From positions 3,844,001 to 3,908,000 of the forward strand of contig NZ_CP137854.1 in the NCBI RefSeq assembly GCF_033546935.1: a DNA stretch of 64,000 nucleotides. Direction: 5' to 3'. Origin of the DNA: Xylophilus sp. GOD-11R. GTDB lineage: Bacteria; Pseudomonadota; Gammaproteobacteria; Burkholderiales; Burkholderiaceae_C. Shown here in pieces: positions 52,363 through 61,612 of the stretch (position 1 is its first letter; the number at the start of each line of letters is the position of its first letter). A model generated the notes under the pieces. It was not told the DNA's origin. It worked only from the letters and a program-made list of their open reading frames with translations, and did no database searches. The position numbers were made by a program, and so were the translations under genes.

Positions 52363-52656
52363 TCAGATGGCGAATTGAGTGCGGTCCTGATCGGCGATCC
52401 ACTTCGGCGCCTTGCCGCGGCCGGTCCAGGTGGCGCCGGTGGCCGGATCGCGATATTTGGCCGCGACCTTGCCACCCTTGGCAGAAGAAACACCGCGGCC
52501 GCGGGCCGGCGGAAATACATCGGCAGCAGTAAGACCGAATTCTTCGATCAGGCCGCGAACGCGAGTAACCGCATCCGACAGCTCACGTTGGCGTGCATCG
52601 CTGATTTGGGCTTCGAGCGCTTCACGCTGCTTCAGGAGTTCTTTATAGGTGGTCAT
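52363..52656 (-). CDS. H-NS family nucleoid protein
   Basis: 97 residues from MTTYKELLKQREALEAQI. A coiled-coil oligomerisation part (residues 1-50) leads to a linker (PPARGRGVSSAKGGKVAA) and the C-terminal DNA-binding motif YRDPATGATWTGRGKAPKWI, the BpH3/H-NS signature of Burkholderiales. Such proteins coat AT-rich DNA and silence acquired genes. The 13 residues upstream of this ATG are not family-like. A monocistronic gene with its own terminator, lying in the middle of the AT-richer patch. Confidence 0.93.
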   Translation of the reverse strand: MTTYKELLKQREALEAQISDARQRELSDAVTRVRGLIEEFGLTAADVFPPARGRGVSSAKGGKVAAKYRDPATGATWTGRGKAPKWIADQDRTQFAI

Positions 52657-52730
52657 AGCGATTCCGCAGATGGTTGGTGGCGCGATTATATGCACGCCGC
52701 CATCGTCTTCCGGACTACGTACGATTATTT

Positions 52731-54050
52731 TTACAAACCGCTCGAAACCTCGGGATTATCCGGAGTCAGCGTCTCGGCCGGCATGGCCAAAACCTTGTCG
52801 ATGCGCCGGCCGTCGAGGTCCACCACCTCAAATATCCACGAGGCGCAGGGAATCAGTTCGCCCACTTCCGGCAGATGGCCCGACTCCGATAAGAGCAGGC
52901 CGGCCAGAGTGTTGTATAGGCCGCGGTCTTCCTGGGGCAGCTCTCGAATATCGAGGCGCGATTTGAGTTCGCCGACCGGCATCAATCCGTCGAGCAACCA
53001 GGATCCATCGGCGCGCTGAACCGCCCATGCCTCGGTATCGGCACCCGGTTGCAGTTCTCCGGTGATGGCTTCGAGCAAGTCGCGTGGCGTCATCAGGCCT
53101 TGAACCACGCCATATTCGTCGACGACGAAAATCATCCGGCCAGATTGCGCGCGAAACTGTTCCAGCAATTCCATGCCTGAAAGCGTTTCCGGAAGAAATG
53201 TCGCCGGCAATACATAAGCGTCGAGGGTTCCCGCTGCGTCCGGTCCCAATTCGAGCAGGCGCGCCAGGCTCACGACACCCACCACGTCGTCGAGCGAACC
53301 CCGGCATACCGGATACCACGAATGCGCCCGCCCGGTGGCTGCGCGCTGCAGGCCGTCGGCGGCGGTGCTGGCCGCGTCGAGCCAGTCGATGTCGCCACGC
53401 GGCACCATGAGCGAGGTCAGCGGGCGGTCGTCGAGGTGGAACACGTTCTGCACCATGCGGTGCTCCTGGTGCTCGATGACGCCGGCGTCCAGCCCTTCCT
53501 CGAGGCTGGCGACGATCTCTTCTTCGGTCACCGCACGCCCGGCGTCGTTGTCGATGCGCAGCAGCTTCAGCACGGCCTGGGTGCTCATCGACAGCAGCCG
53601 CACGAACGGACTGGCGATGCGCGCCACCCACTGCATCGGCCGCGACACCCAGCGCGCCACCGGCTCCGGGTGCAGCTGGCCGATGCGCTTGGGCACCAGT
53701 TCGCCGAAGACGATGGTGACGAAGGTGATGATGGTCACGACCAGCGCGGTCGCCACGAATTCCGAGGCCTGCTGGGGCATGCCGACACCGCGCAGCAGCA
53801 CGGCCACGTCGTCGCTGAACGCGGCCTCCCCCAGAATGCCATTGAGCATGCCGATCGAGGTGATGCCGACCTGCACCGCCGACAGGAAGCGGGTCGGCTG
53901 CGCCAGCAGTGCCAGCGCTGCCTGCGCGCCCTTGTCGCCCGCCTCCGCCATCGCGTTCAGACGCGCCTTGCGGCTGGATGCCAGAGCCAGCTCGGACATG
54001 GCGAAGACGCCATTGAGCAGGGTCAGCAGGGCGATGAGCAGGAAATCCAT
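52731..54050 (-). CDS. CNNM/CorC-type transporter (hemolysin family protein)
   Basis: 439 residues from MDFLLIALLTLLNGVFAMSELALASSRK. The CNNM/DUF21 membrane domain has four helices to about residue 150, with the typical NGVFAMSELAL and GELVPKRIG. A CBS pair follows (about 200-330, including MVPRGDIDWLD and VDEYGVVQGLMTPRDLLEAI) and a C-terminal CorC/HlyC domain (DRGLYNTLAGLLL). Such proteins are linked to Mg/Co transport or membrane repair. The start is 23 bases from the divergent apaH ATG. The 3' third has lower GC than the 5' part. Confidence 0.92.
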   Translation of the reverse strand: MDFLLIALLTLLNGVFAMSELALASSRKARLNAMAEAGDKGAQAALALLAQPTRFLSAVQVGITSIGMLNGILGEAAFSDDVAVLLRGVGMPQQASEFVATALVVTIITFVTIVFGELVPKRIGQLHPEPVARWVSRPMQWVARIASPFVRLLSMSTQAVLKLLRIDNDAGRAVTEEEIVASLEEGLDAGVIEHQEHRMVQNVFHLDDRPLTSLMVPRGDIDWLDAASTAADGLQRAATGRAHSWYPVCRGSLDDVVGVVSLARLLELGPDAAGTLDAYVLPATFLPETLSGMELLEQFRAQSGRMIFVVDEYGVVQGLMTPRDLLEAITGELQPGADTEAWAVQRADGSWLLDGLMPVGELKSRLDIRELPQEDRGLYNTLAGLLLSESGHLPEVGELIPCASWIFEVVDLDGRRIDKVLAMPAETLTPDNPEVSSGL

Positions 54051-54073
54051 GAAGGGCCGTAGACAATGAGGGA

Positions 54074-54922
54074 ATGGCAATTTACCTGATGGGCGATCTG
54101 CAGGGCTGCGACGCTCCCCTGGCGCGGCTGCTGGAGCAGGCCGATTTCTCGCCGAGTCGCGACACGCTGCATGTGCTGGGCGACCTGGTGAACCGGGGGC
54201 CCGACTCCACCGCCACGCTGCGCCGCCTGGCCGCGCTGGGCGATTCGGCCCGTTGCCTGCTCGGCAATCACGACCTGCACCTGCTCGCCGTCATCCACGG
54301 CGTGCGCAAGCCCGGTCGGCGCGACACGCTCGGCGATTTGCTGGCGGCGCCAGACCTGCCGGCACTGACCGACTGGCTCCGCCACCTGCGCCTGGCCGAT
54401 CGGGTGCGTTATGGCGAGCAGGACATCCTCATGGTCCATGCCGGCGTGCTGCCCCAGTGGGACGCGGACGCCGTCGAGTCGCTCGCAGGCGAAGTGGAGG
54501 CCGTGCTGCGCGGACCCGACCTGCCGACGTTCATGTCGACGATGTACGGCAACGAGCCGGCGGCATGGAACGATGCGCTGCGCGGCGCCGATCGACTGCG
54601 GGTGGTGGTCAACGCACTGACCCGGCTGCGTTTCTGCTCGGCGCAGGGCGTGATGGATTTCGGCAGCAGCGACGCGCCGGAAAACGCGCCGGACGGCCTG
54701 GTGCCGTGGTTCGAGGTGCCCGGGCGACGCACCGCAGGCGTGACCGTGGCCTTCGGCCACTGGTCGCAACTGGGACTGCTGGAACGCCCTGGCCTGCTGG
54801 GGCTGGACACGGGCTGCGTGTGGGGTGGCTGCCTGAGCGCGGTGCGCCTGGGCTCGACCGCGGCCGCCAACGAAATCCTGCAGGTGCACTGCGAACAATC
54901 GCAAGCACCCGGCGAGGGCTAG
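54074..54922 (+). CDS. apaH: Bis(5'-nucleosyl)-tetraphosphatase, symmetrical
   Basis: 282 residues. It splits Ap4A into two ADP and removes Np4 caps from mRNA. The metallophosphatase motifs are MGDLQGC at the start, HVLGDLVNRGPDS, LLGNHDLHLL, the His in MVHAGVLPQWD, and VAFGHWSQLG. A GAGGGA ribosome site adjoins the ATG. It is divergent from the CNNM gene and convergent with rhlE, from which it is separated by 12 bases. Confidence 0.96.
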   Translation: MAIYLMGDLQGCDAPLARLLEQADFSPSRDTLHVLGDLVNRGPDSTATLRRLAALGDSARCLLGNHDLHLLAVIHGVRKPGRRDTLGDLLAAPDLPALTDWLRHLRLADRVRYGEQDILMVHAGVLPQWDADAVESLAGEVEAVLRGPDLPTFMSTMYGNEPAAWNDALRGADRLRVVVNALTRLRFCSAQGVMDFGSSDAPENAPDGLVPWFEVPGRRTAGVTVAFGHWSQLGLLERPGLLGLDTGCVWGGCLSAVRLGSTAAANEILQVHCEQSQAPGEG

Positions 54923-54934
54923 CAGCCTCGATTC

Positions 54935-56413
54935 CTAGAAACGCTCGGGCTCGGTGTCCGCTGTTTCCGGGGCAGGTGCCGCGACCGGTGCCGGGATCGG
55001 ACGGAACAGCATCGCGACCTTGCGCTTGGGCTTGATGTTGGCCGAATGGCCGCGCACCGGAGCGGCGGCCTTGGCTTCCCAGGCCGGCTCCGGGGTGTCG
55101 CCGGCGGACTCGTAAGGACGGTCGAAGAACGGGTCGCGCGCGGGGCCCGAACTGCGCGGGCGCGGGCGTTCCGGCTGGGCGCGCTGACCGTCGGATTCGT
55201 CGACCGCACCGTCCTGCTGGTACAGGCGACGGCCGTCGTTGAAGCGGCCGCGCGGACGCTCTTCCTCGAACTCGAAAGGCTCGAGCTCCATCTTCTTGGC
55301 GATGAGCTTTTCGATGTCCGACGCCAGGCGAGCGTCGTTGCGGCTGTCGAGGCCCACGAAGCTCACCGCCAGACCCGACGCCCCGGCGCGACCGGTACGG
55401 CCGATACGGTGGACGTAGTCTTCGGCGTTGAACGGCACGTCGAAGTTGAAGACCGCCGGCACGTCCTTGATGTCGAGGCCACGGGCCGCGACGTCGGTAC
55501 ACACGAGCAGGTCGACCTCACCCTTCTTGAAGGCGTCGAGCGCCTTCAGTCGCTCGTCCTGGCTCTTGTCGCCGTGCAGGGCTGCGGTGCGCAAACCTTC
55601 GCGTTCGAGCGAGCGCGCCAGCCGCGCGCAACCGAGCTTGCTGTTGACGAAGACGAAGGCCTGGCGAATGCCACGCTGGCGCAGCACCTGGTGCAGGGCG
55701 CGGCGCTTGTCGTCTTCGTTGACGCTGTAGAAATGCTGTTCTACGGTGGATGCCGTCGCATTGGAGCGCGCCACCTCAATCGTGACCGGATCCTGCAGAT
55801 AGCTCGACGCCAGGCGCTTGATCTCAGGCGAGAAGGTGGCCGAGAACAGCAGCGTGGTGCGCTGCTTGGGCAGGTAGGAGAGGATGCGCTGCAGGTCGGG
55901 CAGAAAGCCGATGTCCAGCATGCGGTCGGCCTCGTCGAGCACCACGTACTCGACCTGGTTGAGCACCGCGTTCTTGGCTTCGATATGGTCGAGCAGCCGG
56001 CCGGGCGTAGCCACCAGCACTTCGACGCCCTTCTTGAGCTCGGCCGTCTGCGGCTTCATGTCCATGCCGCCGAAGACCACCGCGCAGCGCATCTGGGTGT
56101 GCTTGCTGTAGAGCTTGATCTGCTGCGCGACCTGGTCGGCGAGTTCACGAGTGGGCAACAACACCAGCGCGCGCACCGGGTGCCGCGCCGGCGAGGTCGA
56201 CGCGTTCTCGTGCTTCATCAGCCGCTGCAGCAGCGGCAGCGAGAAAGCCGCCGTCTTGCCGGTGCCGGTCTGCGCCGCGCCCATCACGTCGCGCCCCTCA
56301 AGCACCACGGGGATCGCCTGTGCCTGGATGGGTGTCATGTGCTCGTAGCCCATATCGGCCACGGCTCGTGCCAGCGGCTGGGCCAGCTTCAGTTCTGAAA
56401 AAGATGTCGTCAT
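54935..56413 (-). CDS. rhlE: DEAD-box RNA helicase (RhlE-like)
   Basis: 492 residues. The Q motif lies at the start (FSELKLAQPLARAVADMGY), then AQTGTGKTAAFSLPLLQR, PTRELADQ, VLDEADRMLDIGF, SATF, and in domain 2 TDVAARGLDIKDV and HRIGRTGRAGASG. The C-terminal 110 residues are disordered and basic with PAPV-rich endings, resembling the tails of RhlE/SrmB that bind RNA. Likely works in ribosome assembly or mRNA decay alongside RNase E. No cold-shock signature is visible upstream. Confidence 0.93.
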   Translation of the reverse strand: MTTSFSELKLAQPLARAVADMGYEHMTPIQAQAIPVVLEGRDVMGAAQTGTGKTAAFSLPLLQRLMKHENASTSPARHPVRALVLLPTRELADQVAQQIKLYSKHTQMRCAVVFGGMDMKPQTAELKKGVEVLVATPGRLLDHIEAKNAVLNQVEYVVLDEADRMLDIGFLPDLQRILSYLPKQRTTLLFSATFSPEIKRLASSYLQDPVTIEVARSNATASTVEQHFYSVNEDDKRRALHQVLRQRGIRQAFVFVNSKLGCARLARSLEREGLRTAALHGDKSQDERLKALDAFKKGEVDLLVCTDVAARGLDIKDVPAVFNFDVPFNAEDYVHRIGRTGRAGASGLAVSFVGLDSRNDARLASDIEKLIAKKMELEPFEFEEERPRGRFNDGRRLYQQDGAVDESDGQRAQPERPRPRSSGPARDPFFDRPYESAGDTPEPAWEAKAAAPVRGHSANIKPKRKVAMLFRPIPAPVAAPAPETADTEPERF

Positions 56414-56450
56414 GCAGCCCGCGATTGTCGCACCCTGCGCGTAAATCGCG

Positions 56451-56476
56451 CAAAACCCGCGAGAACGGCGGTTTTG
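56451..56476 (-). terminator. Weak hairpin after the zinc metallopeptidase gene
   Basis: CAAAACC (56451-56457) can pair with GGTTTTG (56470-56476). On the minus strand the right arm ends in TTTTG, giving a short U run inside the stem. It could end the metallopeptidase transcript before rhlE. Weak case. Confidence 0.32.
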
Positions 56477-56518
56477 TGCAACATCTCCCGCGTCCCGGAC
56501 GGACGCCGGCGACCGGGT

Positions 56519-57400
56519 CTACAGATTGCGCGCGGAGAAGGTGTCGCAGCCCTTGACGTCGCCGTTCTGGTAACCCTGGCCGAACCAGCGCTGGCGTTGT
56601 TCGCTCGTGCCGTGGGTGAAGCTGTCGGGCACCACCTGCCGGCCGGCCGAACGCTGCAGGGCGTCGTCGCCGATCTTTTGCGCGGCGTTCATGGCCGAGG
56701 CGATATCGCCCGGGTCGAGCCACTTCTTGGATTCCTGCGAGTGGTGCGCCCAGACGCCGGCGAAGCAGTCGGCCTGCAGTTCCACCCGCACGCTCATCGC
56801 GTTCTGCTGGCGCTCGCTCAGGCGTCCGCGCATGCCGTCGACCTTGGCGGTGATGCCGAGTTCGTCCTGTACGTGGTGGCCGACCTCGTGGGCGATGACG
56901 TAGGCCTGGGCGAATTCTCCGGGTGCGCCGAGCCGGTCGCGCAAGGTGTCGTAGAAGCTCAGGTCGATGTAGACCTTCTTGTCGCCCGGACAATAGAAAG
57001 GCCCCATCGCCGCCTGACCGGTGCCGCAGGCGGTGGCGTAGGAGCCCCGGAACAGCACCAACCGCGTCGGCTGGTAGGTGCCGCCGGCGGCCTTGAAGAT
57101 GCCGCTCCACACCACTTCTGTATTGCGCAGCACGGTCGAGACAAAAGCCGCCTCGCGGTCGTCGGCCGGCGGCTTTTGCGCCGGCCCCTGCTGCACCTGC
57201 GAAACCGCGCCGCCGCCACCGCTGAGCAGACTCAGCATGGTCAGTGGGTTGATGCCGAAGATCCAGCCCGCCACCAGCGCGACCGCCACCGTACCGATGC
57301 CGACACTGCGCCCGCCGAATCCGAAACCGCCCCCACCGCCGCCGCCCGAGTTGCGTCGGTCTTCGACGTTGTCCGATTGTTCGTTGCCTTCCCAGCGCAT
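56519..57400 (-). CDS. Putative neutral zinc metallopeptidase (YpfJ family)
   Basis: 293 residues from MRWEGNEQSDNVEDRRNSG. A run of glycines (residues 20-34) precedes one membrane helix at about 36-62 (GTVAVALVAGWIFGINPLTML). The periplasmic domain has AYVIAHEVGHHVQDELG (zinc ligands and catalytic Glu) and the YpfJ-specific LQADCFAGVWAHHS, YQNGDVKGCDTF. The function of YpfJ is unknown. The frame extends 30 codons upstream with no support. Divergent from the diguanylate cyclase gene, with a 134-base gap. Confidence 0.92.
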   Translation of the reverse strand: MRWEGNEQSDNVEDRRNSGGGGGGGFGFGGRSVGIGTVAVALVAGWIFGINPLTMLSLLSGGGGAVSQVQQGPAQKPPADDREAAFVSTVLRNTEVVWSGIFKAAGGTYQPTRLVLFRGSYATACGTGQAAMGPFYCPGDKKVYIDLSFYDTLRDRLGAPGEFAQAYVIAHEVGHHVQDELGITAKVDGMRGRLSERQQNAMSVRVELQADCFAGVWAHHSQESKKWLDPGDIASAMNAAQKIGDDALQRSAGRQVVPDSFTHGTSEQRQRWFGQGYQNGDVKGCDTFSARNL

Positions 57401-57534
57401 ATTTCCTCTTTTCTGATGGCGATGCCCGTTGCGATGGCGCATCGTGCGCCAGAACGCATAAGGAATTCCACCAGTGGACACGTGCTGCACGACGTACGAT
57501 CGGCGCTGTTGCCTTTGCTTGCAAATATTTATCC

Positions 57535-59241
57535 GTGAATCTCCGATTCTCCGAACGTAGCCTCGCGACCCAGATGGCGCTGGTGTTCGGGGTGCTCACC
57601 ACTCTGCTGGTCCTGTTGCTCAGCTTCTCCTTCGGGGAGATGCTGCGCGGCCGCATCCGCAACGAGGCCGGTGCGGCGCTGCGGGTGGTGGCGCATGCGG
57701 TGGCGAACCAGCTCGGGGCGCAACTGCGATTGCGCAGCGAGGAAGCCGCATTGCTGGCGCGCGCCCCCGGCCTGTGGGAGCGCGGCCTCGACTCGGCGCC
57801 GGTCAGCCAGCTGCTGTCCCGCATGCAGACGCTGTCGCCGGAAAGCCGATGGATCGGCGTGGCCGATCTCTCGGGCGTGGTTCGTAACGCCACCGGCGGC
57901 TTGCTCGACGGCGTATCGGTCGCGGATCGCCCCTGGTTCGAAGGCGGCAGCAAAGGCCTCTATATCGGTGAGGTTCGGCCGTCCGACCCCGCCATGCCGG
58001 CGGCCGAGCCGACCGCCAGGCCGCCCTACTTCGTCGATTTCGCGGCACCGATCACTTCCGGCGGCAAAATCACCGGCGTGCTCGGTGTCCACGCAAGCTG
58101 GGAATGGGCCGACCGCACCGTCGGCCTCGTGGTGCCGCCGGACGCATCCAACTCCGGCCTGCAGGTTTTCGTTTTCGACCGCGCCGGCCAGCTCATCTAC
58201 GCCCAGGACGGCCAGGCGGCGCAACTGCGCGACAACGGATTTCGGGCGCCGGCGGCGTCCGCCAGTGAGGCTGCCGTGAAATCGGCGGTGCTGCCCTGGG
58301 CGGATGGGTCCGATTACCTGACCTCGATCGCCGCCGTGACGGGCAACGCACCGGTGACAGCCCTTGGCTGGCAGGTCGTCGTGCGCCAGCCGGTCTCGCT
58401 GGCCTATTCACTGGTGCGCGACGCGACCACCGCCGTGCTGCTGATCGGCCTGGTGGCCAGCGTGGTGGCCTCGCTGCTCGCCTATCGGGCGGCGCGCCGG
58501 TTGAGCAGGCACCTGCACGGCATCGCCCTGGCCGCCCGACGCGTGGAAGCGGGCGCGCCCGGCGCCGGCATGCCGGTCTTTGCCGGCAGCCGCGAAGTCA
58601 CGGCGCTGTCCTCGGCCTTGCGCAACATGACAGTGCAGCTGCTGGCTTCCAACAGCCGCATGGAACAGCAGGTGCGCGTGCGGACCCGCGAGCTCATGGC
58701 CGCCAACTCCGCGCTCGACCGCCAGGCCCGCAGCGACCCGCTGACCGGCGTACTCAATCGTCGCGGTCTCGAGGAACGCTTGCGCCTGGCCGTCGCCAGC
58801 GCCCGCCGGGGCGCCCGCCCGCTATCGGTGGCGATGCTGGACGCCGACTATTTCAAGCGCATCAACGACCGCTTCGGACACGAGGTCGGCGACGCGGTGC
58901 TGCGCTCGCTGGCCGAAACCCTGCGCAGCCGCCTGCGGCAATCCGACGCTGTGGCGCGCCTGGGCGGCGAGGAATTCATCGCCGTGCTGCCGGACACCGA
59001 CATGGAAGGCGCGATGGCGCTGGCCGAAGCATTGCGCGCGGCCATCGAAAAGCATGAAGATCCGGTCTACGGCAGCATCACCGTGAGCATTGGGGTGGCC
59101 GTGGGAGTGGGGGCCGATATCGACGGCGCCACGTTGCTGCGCGCGGCGGACGAAGCGCTGTACCGGGCCAAGGCCGATGGTCGCAATCGTGTTTGCGGCG
59201 CCAACACGACCGAACGGGAAACGCCGGCGAAGTCTTCCTGA
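57535..59241 (+). CDS. Membrane diguanylate cyclase with periplasmic sensor domain
   Basis: 568 residues, starting at GTG (57535). A first membrane helix (13-33, ATQMALVFGVLTTLLVLLLS), a periplasmic dCache-like sensor to about 300 (WIGVADLSGVVRNATGGLL, PWFEGGSKGLYIGEV), a second helix at about 303-322, a HAMP-like linker, and a GGDEF domain at about 405-560 with the motif RLGGEEFIAV near 478. There is no RxxD-type inhibitory site five residues before the motif. Makes c-di-GMP in response to an unknown periplasmic ligand. ATG at residue 14 is a shorter alternative start. Confidence 0.92.
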   Translation: MNLRFSERSLATQMALVFGVLTTLLVLLLSFSFGEMLRGRIRNEAGAALRVVAHAVANQLGAQLRLRSEEAALLARAPGLWERGLDSAPVSQLLSRMQTLSPESRWIGVADLSGVVRNATGGLLDGVSVADRPWFEGGSKGLYIGEVRPSDPAMPAAEPTARPPYFVDFAAPITSGGKITGVLGVHASWEWADRTVGLVVPPDASNSGLQVFVFDRAGQLIYAQDGQAAQLRDNGFRAPAASASEAAVKSAVLPWADGSDYLTSIAAVTGNAPVTALGWQVVVRQPVSLAYSLVRDATTAVLLIGLVASVVASLLAYRAARRLSRHLHGIALAARRVEAGAPGAGMPVFAGSREVTALSSALRNMTVQLLASNSRMEQQVRVRTRELMAANSALDRQARSDPLTGVLNRRGLEERLRLAVASARRGARPLSVAMLDADYFKRINDRFGHEVGDAVLRSLAETLRSRLRQSDAVARLGGEEFIAVLPDTDMEGAMALAEALRAAIEKHEDPVYGSITVSIGVAVGVGADIDGATLLRAADEALYRAKADGRNRVCGANTTERETPAKSS

Positions 59242-59508
59242 TCAGCGGGCGGTGACCTTGTCGAACGAGACGTCGATGCCGCGCGAAGCAATGACCCATT
59301 GACGGCAGGCGTCGAAACCTTCGGTGCCCTTGGCGCCCAGGCATTCGGCACGGGCCATGCGCACTTCGCGCGTTTCCACCGGCGCATGGCCGACGACCGG
59401 CGCCAGCAGGCTCGGCGCGAGCTGCAATGCGACCAGCACCGCCGCCACGCCACCCACCACGATGGCGAGCGGTGCATCGACGAACTTCAAACAGTTCTTG
59501 ATGGACAT
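59242..59508 (-). CDS. Hypothetical small membrane protein
   Basis: 88 residues from MSIKNCLKFVDAPLAI, chosen because AAAGG lies about seven bases before this ATG; MQAPKVV at 59529 is possible. One membrane helix at about 13-38 (PLAIVVGGVAAVLVALQLAPSLL), then a soluble tail with two cysteines about 16 residues apart (ARAECLG and DACRQW). I do not recognise a family. Its stop codon abuts that of the diguanylate cyclase (TGATCA). It is the nearest gene to dcd on the same strand (123 bases). Confidence 0.5.
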   Translation of the reverse strand: MSIKNCLKFVDAPLAIVVGGVAAVLVALQLAPSLLAPVVGHAPVETREVRMARAECLGAKGTEGFDACRQWVIASRGIDVSFDKVTAR

Positions 59509-59631
59509 GACGACCTTTGGCGCTTGCATGGCTACATCGTAAGTTGTAACAAGCGATGCAAATATGCCAAGGTGCTCAGACCCATGTAGGACAAGCGCCC
59601 GTCGATGTCCGCCCAATGCTGGTGCGGGTTT

Positions 59632-60198
59632 TCAGGCTCTCGGCAGGGTAACGCCGTGCTGTCCCTGGTACTTGCCGCCCCGATCTTTGTAACTGACGTC
59701 GCAAATTTCGTCGCTTTCGAAGAACAGCACCTGCGCACAGCCCTCGCCGGCGTAGATCTTGGCGGGCAGCGGTGTGGTGTTGCTGAACTCCAGTGTGACG
59801 TAGCCTTCCCACTCGGGCTCGAAGGGCGTGACGTTCACGATGATGCCGCAGCGCGCGTAGGTGCTCTTGCCCAGGCAGATGGTGAGCACGTTGCGGGGAA
59901 TGCGGAAGTATTCGACCGTGCGCGCCAAGGCGAAGCTGTTGGGCGGGATGATGCAGAAGTCGCCGTGCATGTCGACGAAGCTTTTCTCGTCGAAGTTTTT
60001 CGGGTCCACCACGGTGCTGTGGATGTTGGTGAACACCTTGAATTCGGGTGCGCAGCGGATGTCGTAGCCGTAGCTGCTGGTGCCGTAGCTGATGATCTTG
60101 CGACCGTCGCTCTCGCGGATCTGCCCCGGCTCGAACGGCTCGATCATGCCGTGCTGCTCCGCCATGCGGCGGATCCATTTGTCGCTCTTGATGCTCAT
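59632..60198 (-). CDS. dcd: dCTP deaminase
   Basis: 188 residues, the family's usual length. It deaminates dCTP to dUTP, supplying dTMP synthesis. Signature regions [50 protein letters not shown] and [23 protein letters not shown] stretches are clear (given here in parts). The catalytic Glu lies in [15 protein letters not shown]. It follows guaD by 63 bases on the same strand. Confidence 0.97.
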   Translation of the reverse strand: MSIKSDKWIRRMAEQHGMIEPFEPGQIRESDGRKIISYGTSSYGYDIRCAPEFKVFTNIHSTVVDPKNFDEKSFVDMHGDFCIIPPNSFALARTVEYFRIPRNVLTICLGKSTYARCGIIVNVTPFEPEWEGYVTLEFSNTTPLPAKIYAGEGCAQVLFFESDEICDVSYKDRGGKYQGQHGVTLPRA

Positions 60199-60261
60199 CG
60201 CTTCTTCCTCAGTCGACGCGCATTCTAGGAGGTGCGGCCACCGCGCCTGACTCGACGTCCG

Positions 60262-61548
60262 CTACAGGGCCTGCGAGATGACGCTGCGCTCCACCAGCCG
60301 GTCGTCGCCCAGCACGATCATCGCGAACAGCAATTCGTCCAGGTTCTCCGCCGCCTGTGTCTTGCGCGCGAGCATGGGCGTGGCCTGCGGGTCGAGCACC
60401 ACGAAGTCGGCTTCGCAGCCCGGCTGCAGATTGCCGATGGTGCCGGCCAGGCCCAGCGCGGCAGCGCCGCCGGCGGTGTGTTGCCACCACAGCTCCTGCG
60501 GCGACAGCGAAATGCCTTGCTTGGTCTGCCCTTCGCGACCCACGTAATAGGCGGCGAGCATGGTGTGGAACGGGCTGAAGCTGGTGCCGCCGCCCACGTC
60601 GCTGGCCAGTCCGTAGCCGAAGCCGACGCGGTCGGCCGAGGCGTAGTCGAAGAAGCCGCTGCCGAGAAACAGGTTGCTGGTGGGGCTGACTGCCGCGGCG
60701 GTGCGGCGATCGCGCATCAGCGCACGGTCTTCGTCGTCGAAATGAATGCAGTGCGCGTAGATGGCGCGCTCGCGCATCAGGCCGTACTCGTCGTACACCG
60801 CGAGGTAACTGCGCGCCTCGGGGAACAGCTGGCGCACCCACTCGACCTCGCCGAGGTTCTCGGCCACGTGCGACTGGATCCACACCTCGGGGTACCTGGC
60901 CGCCAGTTCACCCGCGCCCCGCAGCTGCTCGGGCGTGCTGGTCGGAGCGAAGCGCGGCGTGATCGCGTAGCCGAGCCGGTCGACGCCGTGCCATTTGCGG
61001 ATCAGCGTCTCGGTGTCGATCAGGCTCTGCTCGGTCTCGTCGCGCACGCCGTCGGGCGAGAAGCGGTCCTGCAGCACCTTGCCGGTGATCAGTCGCAGGC
61101 TGCGCTTCTGCGCTTCGGCAAAAAGCGCTTCGACCGACGACGGATGCGAGGTGGCGAAGGCCAGCGCCGTGGTCACGCCGTTGCGCAGCAACTCGTCGAC
61201 GAAGACCGGTGCGAGCTCGCTGGCATGCGCTTCTTCGACGTAGCGGCTTTCGTGCGGAAAGGTGTAGTTCTCGAGCCAGGGCAGCAGGCCCTCGGCGGGC
61301 GAGCCGATAACGTCGGTCTGCGGAAAGTGGATGTGCAGGTCGACGAAGCCCGGCGCGATGATGCGGCCCGGCAGGTGCTCGACGGGCACATCGGGGAAGC
61401 GGGCGGCCAGAGCGGCATGGTCGCCGGCCGCCACCACGCGCTGACGGCCCTCGGCGTCCGGGCCCACCACCAGCAGCCCGTCCTGGTCGAAGATCGCCTG
61501 GCGGCTGTCGGTATCGAAACGCAGGAGGCTGGAGCGGTAGGCTTTCAT
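60262..61548 (-). CDS. guaD: Guanine deaminase
   Basis: 428 residues of the amidohydrolase superfamily. It turns guanine into xanthine. Zinc ligands are in APGFVDLHIHFPQTDVIG and QSHVAENLGEVEW; the His of AIYAHCIHFDDED and the Asp of GLASDVGGGTSFSPFHTM complete the site. The N-terminal and C-terminal composite domain is present (FVVLDPQATPMLARKT). It lies near an adenine deaminase gene, which suits purine salvage or use as a nitrogen source. Confidence 0.95.
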   Translation of the reverse strand: MKAYRSSLLRFDTDSRQAIFDQDGLLVVGPDAEGRQRVVAAGDHAALAARFPDVPVEHLPGRIIAPGFVDLHIHFPQTDVIGSPAEGLLPWLENYTFPHESRYVEEAHASELAPVFVDELLRNGVTTALAFATSHPSSVEALFAEAQKRSLRLITGKVLQDRFSPDGVRDETEQSLIDTETLIRKWHGVDRLGYAITPRFAPTSTPEQLRGAGELAARYPEVWIQSHVAENLGEVEWVRQLFPEARSYLAVYDEYGLMRERAIYAHCIHFDDEDRALMRDRRTAAAVSPTSNLFLGSGFFDYASADRVGFGYGLASDVGGGTSFSPFHTMLAAYYVGREGQTKQGISLSPQELWWQHTAGGAAALGLAGTIGNLQPGCEADFVVLDPQATPMLARKTQAAENLDELLFAMIVLGDDRLVERSVISQAL

Positions 61549-61575
61549 GGGGCGAGAGCTTAAGCCGCCCCGGGG

Positions 61576-61598
61576 TCCGCGCCATATGGCGGCGCGGA
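61576..61598. repeat. 8-bp inverted repeat between azoR and guaD
   Basis: TCCGCGCC (61576-61583) and GGCGCGGA (61591-61598) with a 7-base loop. It has no U-tract, so it may be only a mild pause or an mRNA-end structure after azoR. Confidence 0.3.
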
Positions 61599-61612
61599 TA
61601 AGGCCTATCGCA

